Source: Roseiarcus sp963820775
Lineage (GTDB): Bacteria > Pseudomonadota > Alphaproteobacteria > Rhizobiales > Beijerinckiaceae
NCBI GenBank assembly: GCA_963820775.1
Contig: CAWGBF010000015.1
Location: 1,054,001 to 1,118,000 of the forward strand
Length of the DNA stretch: 64,000 bases
Direction of reading: 5' to 3'
The position numbers and the translations under genes were made by a program. How positions within the stretch are numbered: the stretch's first letter is position 1; each line of letters starts with the position of its first letter. Below the pieces are notes generated by a model, which was not told the origin of the DNA, searched no databases, and saw nothing but the letters and a program-made list of their open reading frames with translations. Below, piece by piece: positions 60,614 through 64,000 of this stretch.

Positions 60614-61897
60614 ATGCCCAAACTGAAAACGGCGAAGGAACTGGGGGTTTCGGCGCCCTTCGCGCGCCATGCGATGGCCTACGTGCTGGCAGGCGGGCGG
60701 GGCAGCCGCCTGCTCGAGCTGACCGATCGGCGCGCCAAGCCCGCGGTCTATTTCGGCGGCAAGTCGCGCATCATCGACTTCGCATTGTCGAACGCGCTCA
60801 ATTCCGGAATTCGCCGCATCGCGGTCGCCACGCAATATAAGGCCCACAGCCTGATCCGTCACCTGCAGCGCGGCTGGAACTTCTTCCGGCCCGAGCGCAA
60901 CGAGAGCTTCGACGTCCTGCCCGCCTCCCAGCGCGTCTCCGAGACGATGTGGTACCTCGGCACCGCGGACGCGGTCTACCAGAACATCGACATCATCGAG
61001 CCCTATGGCCCCCATTTCATCGTGCTGCTGGCGGGCGATCATATCTACAAGATGGACTACGAGAAGATGCTTCAGCAGCACGTCGATTCGGGGGCTGACG
61101 TGACCGTCGGCTGCCTTGAGGCGCCGCTCGAGGAAGCCATGGCCTTCGGCGTCATGCATATCGACGCCAAAAACAACATCATCGCCTTCCTGGAGAAGCC
61201 CAAGAACCCGCCGCCGATGCCCGGCAAGCCGGACGTGGCGCTGTGCAGCATGGGCATCTATGTCTTCGATACGTCATTCTTGATCGATGTTCTTAGGCGC
61301 GACGCAGCGGACCCGAATTCGAGCCACGATTTCGGCAAAGACATTATTCCCTACCTGGTCAAGAACGGCAAAGCGGTGGCGCATCACTTCTCGCAATCCT
61401 GCGTGACTTCGAGCGAGGAGGCCACGCCCTATTGGCGCGACGTTGGAACCGTCGACGCCTATTGGGCCGCCAACATCGACTTGACCGACGTCGTTCCGGA
61501 TCTCGACCTCTACGATCGCGGCTGGCCGATCTGGACCTACGGCGAAATCACGCCACCGGCGAAATTCGTCCATGACGTGGACGGCCGCCGGGGCCTCGCG
61601 GTTTCCTCGCTGTTGTCGGGCGGCTGCATTATCTCGGGCGCCTCGCTCAGCCGCTCGCTGATCTTTACCGGGGTCCGCGTCCATTCGTACACGACGGTGC
61701 ATGAGACGGTCGTCCTTCCGTACGTGACGATTGGACGCAATGTGCGGCTCGCCAAGGCCGTCATCGACAGCGAAGTGCGCATTCCCGACGGCCTCGTTGT
61801 CGGCGAGGATCCCGAGCTTGACGCCAAGCGGTTCCGCCGCACCGAAAGCGGCGTCACCTTGATCACCCAGCCCATGATCGACAAACTGGCGCAATGA
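60614..61897 (+). CDS. glgC: Glucose-1-phosphate adenylyltransferase
   Basis: 427 residues. AYVLAGGRGSRLLELTDRRA is the nucleotide-binding start with the RAKPAVYFGGKSRIIDFALS activator region. YLGTADAVYQNIDII, LAGDHIYKMDYEKML and LEKPKNPPPMPGKPD form the active site, and the left-handed beta-helix begins near SLIFTGVRVHSYT. It makes ADP-glucose, the committed step; allosteric control by glycolytic intermediates is expected from the family. ATGA overlap with glgA (61894-61897). Confidence 0.98.
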   Translation: MPKLKTAKELGVSAPFARHAMAYVLAGGRGSRLLELTDRRAKPAVYFGGKSRIIDFALSNALNSGIRRIAVATQYKAHSLIRHLQRGWNFFRPERNESFDVLPASQRVSETMWYLGTADAVYQNIDIIEPYGPHFIVLLAGDHIYKMDYEKMLQQHVDSGADVTVGCLEAPLEEAMAFGVMHIDAKNNIIAFLEKPKNPPPMPGKPDVALCSMGIYVFDTSFLIDVLRRDAADPNSSHDFGKDIIPYLVKNGKAVAHHFSQSCVTSSEEATPYWRDVGTVDAYWAANIDLTDVVPDLDLYDRGWPIWTYGEITPPAKFVHDVDGRRGLAVSSLLSGGCIISGASLSRSLIFTGVRVHSYTTVHETVVLPYVTIGRNVRLAKAVIDSEVRIPDGLVVGEDPELDAKRFRRTESGVTLITQPMIDKLAQ

Positions 61898-63348
61898 GCG
61901 AACTGAAAGTTCTCTCGGTCGCCTCTGAGGTCTTCCCGCTCATCAAGACTGGGGGGCTTGCTGACGTCGTTGGCGCATTGCCCGCGGCGGTCGCGCGCGA
62001 AGGCGTCGAGATCCGGACGCTCGTCCCCGCCTACCCGGCGGTATTGGCCAAGCTCACCAACGCACAGCCGGCGCACGCCTACGAGGATCTGTTCGGCGGA
62101 CCGGCGCGCGTTATCGCAGGCAAAGCGTCCGGTCTCGACCTGTTTGCGATCGACGCGCCGCATCTCTATGACCGGCCGGGCAATCCCTATCTTGGCCCTG
62201 ACGGGCTCAACTGGCCCGACAATGCCCGCCGGTTCGCCGCGCTTGCGCGGGTCGGCGCGGACATCGGCCTTGGCGCAATCGACGCGTTCCGTCCTCAGGT
62301 CGTGCACGCGCATGACTGGCAGGCGGCGCTCGCGCCCGCCTATCTCGCCTACGCCGGCGGGCCGCGCCCGGGAACCGTGATCACGATCCACAACATGGCG
62401 TTCCAGGGTCACTTTCCCAGTTCGATCTTCGGCGAACTGGGCTTGCCCCCGTACGCGTTCACCATCGACGGGGTCGAGTATTTCGGCGGCGTCGGCTATC
62501 TGAAGGCGGGCCTCGGGCTTTCCGACCGCATCACCACCGTTTCGCCGACCTACGCGCGGGAGATCATGACGCCCCAGTTCGGCATGGCGCTCGACGGTCT
62601 CTTGCGCTCCCGCGCCGCAGTCGTGCAGGGCATCGTCAACGGCATCGACGACATGGTCTGGAATCCGGCCACCGACGCCGCGCTGCCGCAAACCTATAGC
62701 GCGCTCCGCATCGACATGCGTGTGCGCAACAAGACCGCGCTGCAGACCCAGATGGGGTTGGCGTCTGGCGTCGACCGGCCGCTGTTCGGGGTCATCTCGA
62801 GGCTTTCGGATCAGAAAGGCCTCGACCTGCTGTTGCAGACTCTGCCAGGCCTTATCGCCGAGGGCGGCCAGCTTGCCTTGCTTGGTTCCGGCGAGCCGTG
62901 GTTGGAGGCGGGCTTTTCCGCCGCCGCCACGGCGCGACCGGACTCGGTCAGTTGCGTTCTCGGCTATGACGAGAAGCTGGCCCATCTCATTCAGGCAGGC
63001 GCCGACTTCATTGTCGTACCCTCGCGTTTCGAGCCTTGCGGCCTCACTCAGCTCTGCGCGCTTCGATACGGCGCCCCGCCGATTGTCGCGCGCGTCGGCG
63101 GTCTAGCAGACACGGTCATCGACGCCAACGAGGCGGCGACCGCCGCGGGCGTGGCGACCGGCGTCCAGTTCTATCCGCCTGCGGTTGAATCCTTGACCTA
63201 CGCGCTTAACCGCGCGCTGGATATCGCCCGCGATCCTGCAGTTTTACGACGGCTCAGACTTAACGGCATGCGGTCGGATGTCTCTTGGCGCGGCCCGGCG
63301 AAGCGATACGCCGCGCTTTATCGCGATCTCGCGGGGCCTGCCGAATGA
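61894..63348 (+). CDS. glgA: Glycogen synthase (ADP-glucose)
   Basis: 484 residues, GT5. The ADP-glucose-binding KTGGLADVVGALPAAVAREG lies at the N-terminus, followed by HAHDWQAALAPAYLAYA, IHNMAFQGHFPSSIFGELGL and, in the C-terminal Rossmann domain, ISRLSDQKGLDLLLQTLPGL and VPSRFEPCGLTQLCALRYGA. Adds glucose to the non-reducing ends of the glucan. Overlaps glgC and glgX by ATGA junctions at both ends, so translation is coupled. Confidence 0.98.
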   Translation: MSELKVLSVASEVFPLIKTGGLADVVGALPAAVAREGVEIRTLVPAYPAVLAKLTNAQPAHAYEDLFGGPARVIAGKASGLDLFAIDAPHLYDRPGNPYLGPDGLNWPDNARRFAALARVGADIGLGAIDAFRPQVVHAHDWQAALAPAYLAYAGGPRPGTVITIHNMAFQGHFPSSIFGELGLPPYAFTIDGVEYFGGVGYLKAGLGLSDRITTVSPTYAREIMTPQFGMALDGLLRSRAAVVQGIVNGIDDMVWNPATDAALPQTYSALRIDMRVRNKTALQTQMGLASGVDRPLFGVISRLSDQKGLDLLLQTLPGLIAEGGQLALLGSGEPWLEAGFSAAATARPDSVSCVLGYDEKLAHLIQAGADFIVVPSRFEPCGLTQLCALRYGAPPIVARVGGLADTVIDANEAATAAGVATGVQFYPPAVESLTYALNRALDIARDPAVLRRLRLNGMRSDVSWRGPAKRYAALYRDLAGPAE

Positions 63349-64000
63349 GCGACCCGAAGGCCGCGCGCGGCGTCATCGTCACGCCGCGCGGGCTTGAGGC
63401 GGCGCTCGTGCTGCCCAACGCCGAGGGCGCGTCGCTCTGCGTCTATGACGGCGATCGCGAGATTGCGCAGGCGCCGATGGCGCGTGACGCCGACGGCGTC
63501 CTGCGCGGCGTCGCTCCTGGCTTCGGCGCCGGCGCGCTTTACGGCTTTCGCGTGCGGGGTCCCTATGATCCGAAGCGGGGGCTACGCTTCGACCCGTCCA
63601 AATTGCTGGCCGATCCTTACGCCTGGCGTTTCGACCGGCCGTTCGGGCTCCATCCTTCGATGTTCGCATTCGGCGAGGACACCGGCCCGCATACGCCGAA
63701 GGCGATCGCGGGAGCGCCGCCGGCGGGTGAGCCGGGACATGAGCGCATCGCGGCGGAGGCGCTCGTCATCTACGAGCTCAACTTGCGCGGCTTTTCGCGG
63801 CTTAACCAGGCAATCCCTGAACCCGAGCGCGGAACCTTCGCGGGGCTCACGCATCCCGCCTCGATCGCGCATCTGGCCGCGCTCGGCGTCACCGCCGTCG
63901 AGATCATGCCCGCGGACACGTTCGTCGACGAGCGGCATCTGCCGCCGCTCGGCCTGTCCAACGCGTGGGGCTATAACGCGGTCGTGTTCGGCGCGCCCGA
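63345..64000 (+). CDS. glgX: Glycogen debranching enzyme GlgX (5' part; cut by window end)
   Basis: The start MSDPKAARGVIVTPRGLEAA overlaps the glgA stop. VTPRGLEAALVLPNAEGASL, YGFRVRGPYDPKRGLRFDPS and KLLADPYAWRFDRPF are the CBM48/isoamylase N-terminus, followed by the beginning of the GH13 barrel (VIYELNLRGFSRLNQAIPEP, VEIMPADTFVDERHLPPLGL, NAWGYNAVVFGAP). No stop before 64000, so the last two thirds lie outside. It removes alpha-1,6 branches left by GlgP. Confidence 0.95.
   Translation, partial: MSDPKAARGVIVTPRGLEAALVLPNAEGASLCVYDGDREIAQAPMARDADGVLRGVAPGFGAGALYGFRVRGPYDPKRGLRFDPSKLLADPYAWRFDRPFGLHPSMFAFGEDTGPHTPKAIAGAPPAGEPGHERIAAEALVIYELNLRGFSRLNQAIPEPERGTFAGLTHPASIAHLAALGVTAVEIMPADTFVDERHLPPLGLSNAWGYNAVVFGAP

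Overview
The window looks like a chromosomal segment of a GC-rich alphaproteobacterium, most likely in the Hyphomicrobiales (Beijerinckiaceae/Methylocystaceae/Bradyrhizobium-like). The evidence is the dusB-ntrB-ntrC operon, a proteobacterial aa3-type cytochrome oxidase cluster with Cox11, a class I PHA synthase beside an AlaC-type aminotransferase, a glgP-glgB-glgC-glgA-glgX operon, and frequent GTG/TTG starts and ATGA/GTGA gene overlaps. No rRNA, tRNA, CRISPR array, integrase or intact insertion sequence was recognised. Genus assignment is inference.

Layout. 0-1.4 kb: ribbon-helix-helix protein and DUF1989 (urea carboxylase-associated) protein. 1.7-3.5 kb: an A/T-richer patch with three unrecognised ORFs, one a membrane protein. 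3.9-4.8 kb: small HTH protein and a REP-like palindromic element. 4.8-9.3 kb (minus): ydcF-like gene, dusB, ntrB, ntrC. 9.4-12.0 kb: cysK, alaX, sseA. 12.0-16.0 kb: a cluster of TAAACG-type motifs, an 18-bp perfect palindrome, and a large frameshifted TIR / transmembrane / coiled-coil / 16-repeat WD40 gene. 16.0-25.5 kb: acyl-CoA ligase and ketopantoate reductase-like genes (minus), ppk2, B12-binding radical SAM protein, MsbA-like exporter, patatin-like hydrolase. 25.7-30.6 kb (minus): DUF4239 protein, the transglutaminase / alpha-E / permuted ATP-grasp triad, and aat. 30.7-41 kb: Uma2 protein, alaC, phaC, DUF4160-DUF2442 pair, a four-gene redox operon (DUF4126, flavoprotein disulfide reductase, catalase-like peroxidase, cytochrome b561) and an MFS transporter with a TetR-type operator. 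41-50.7 kb: second HTH protein, parC, ABC-2 export system, SDR, TetR regulator with an interrupted epimerase, SpoIIAA-like protein, thioesterase. 50.7-54.8 kb (minus): ctaC-ctaD-ctaG-ctaE. 55-64 kb: coiled-coil membrane protein and the glycogen operon, cut off inside glgX.

Themes. Three storage-polymer functions (PHA, polyphosphate, glycogen) sit in one window, together with nitrogen control and terminal respiration. The most interesting accessory locus is the TIR-WD40 gene, a plausible NAD-depleting defence or signalling protein whose WD40 repeats are almost exact 129-bp DNA repeats.

Sequence quality. Many genes, including the expected-essential parC and the housekeeping cysK, carry single-base shifts, mostly apparent +1 insertions. 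I therefore suspect residual indel errors in this assembly. Broken genes are described as one locus with the approximate shift position.
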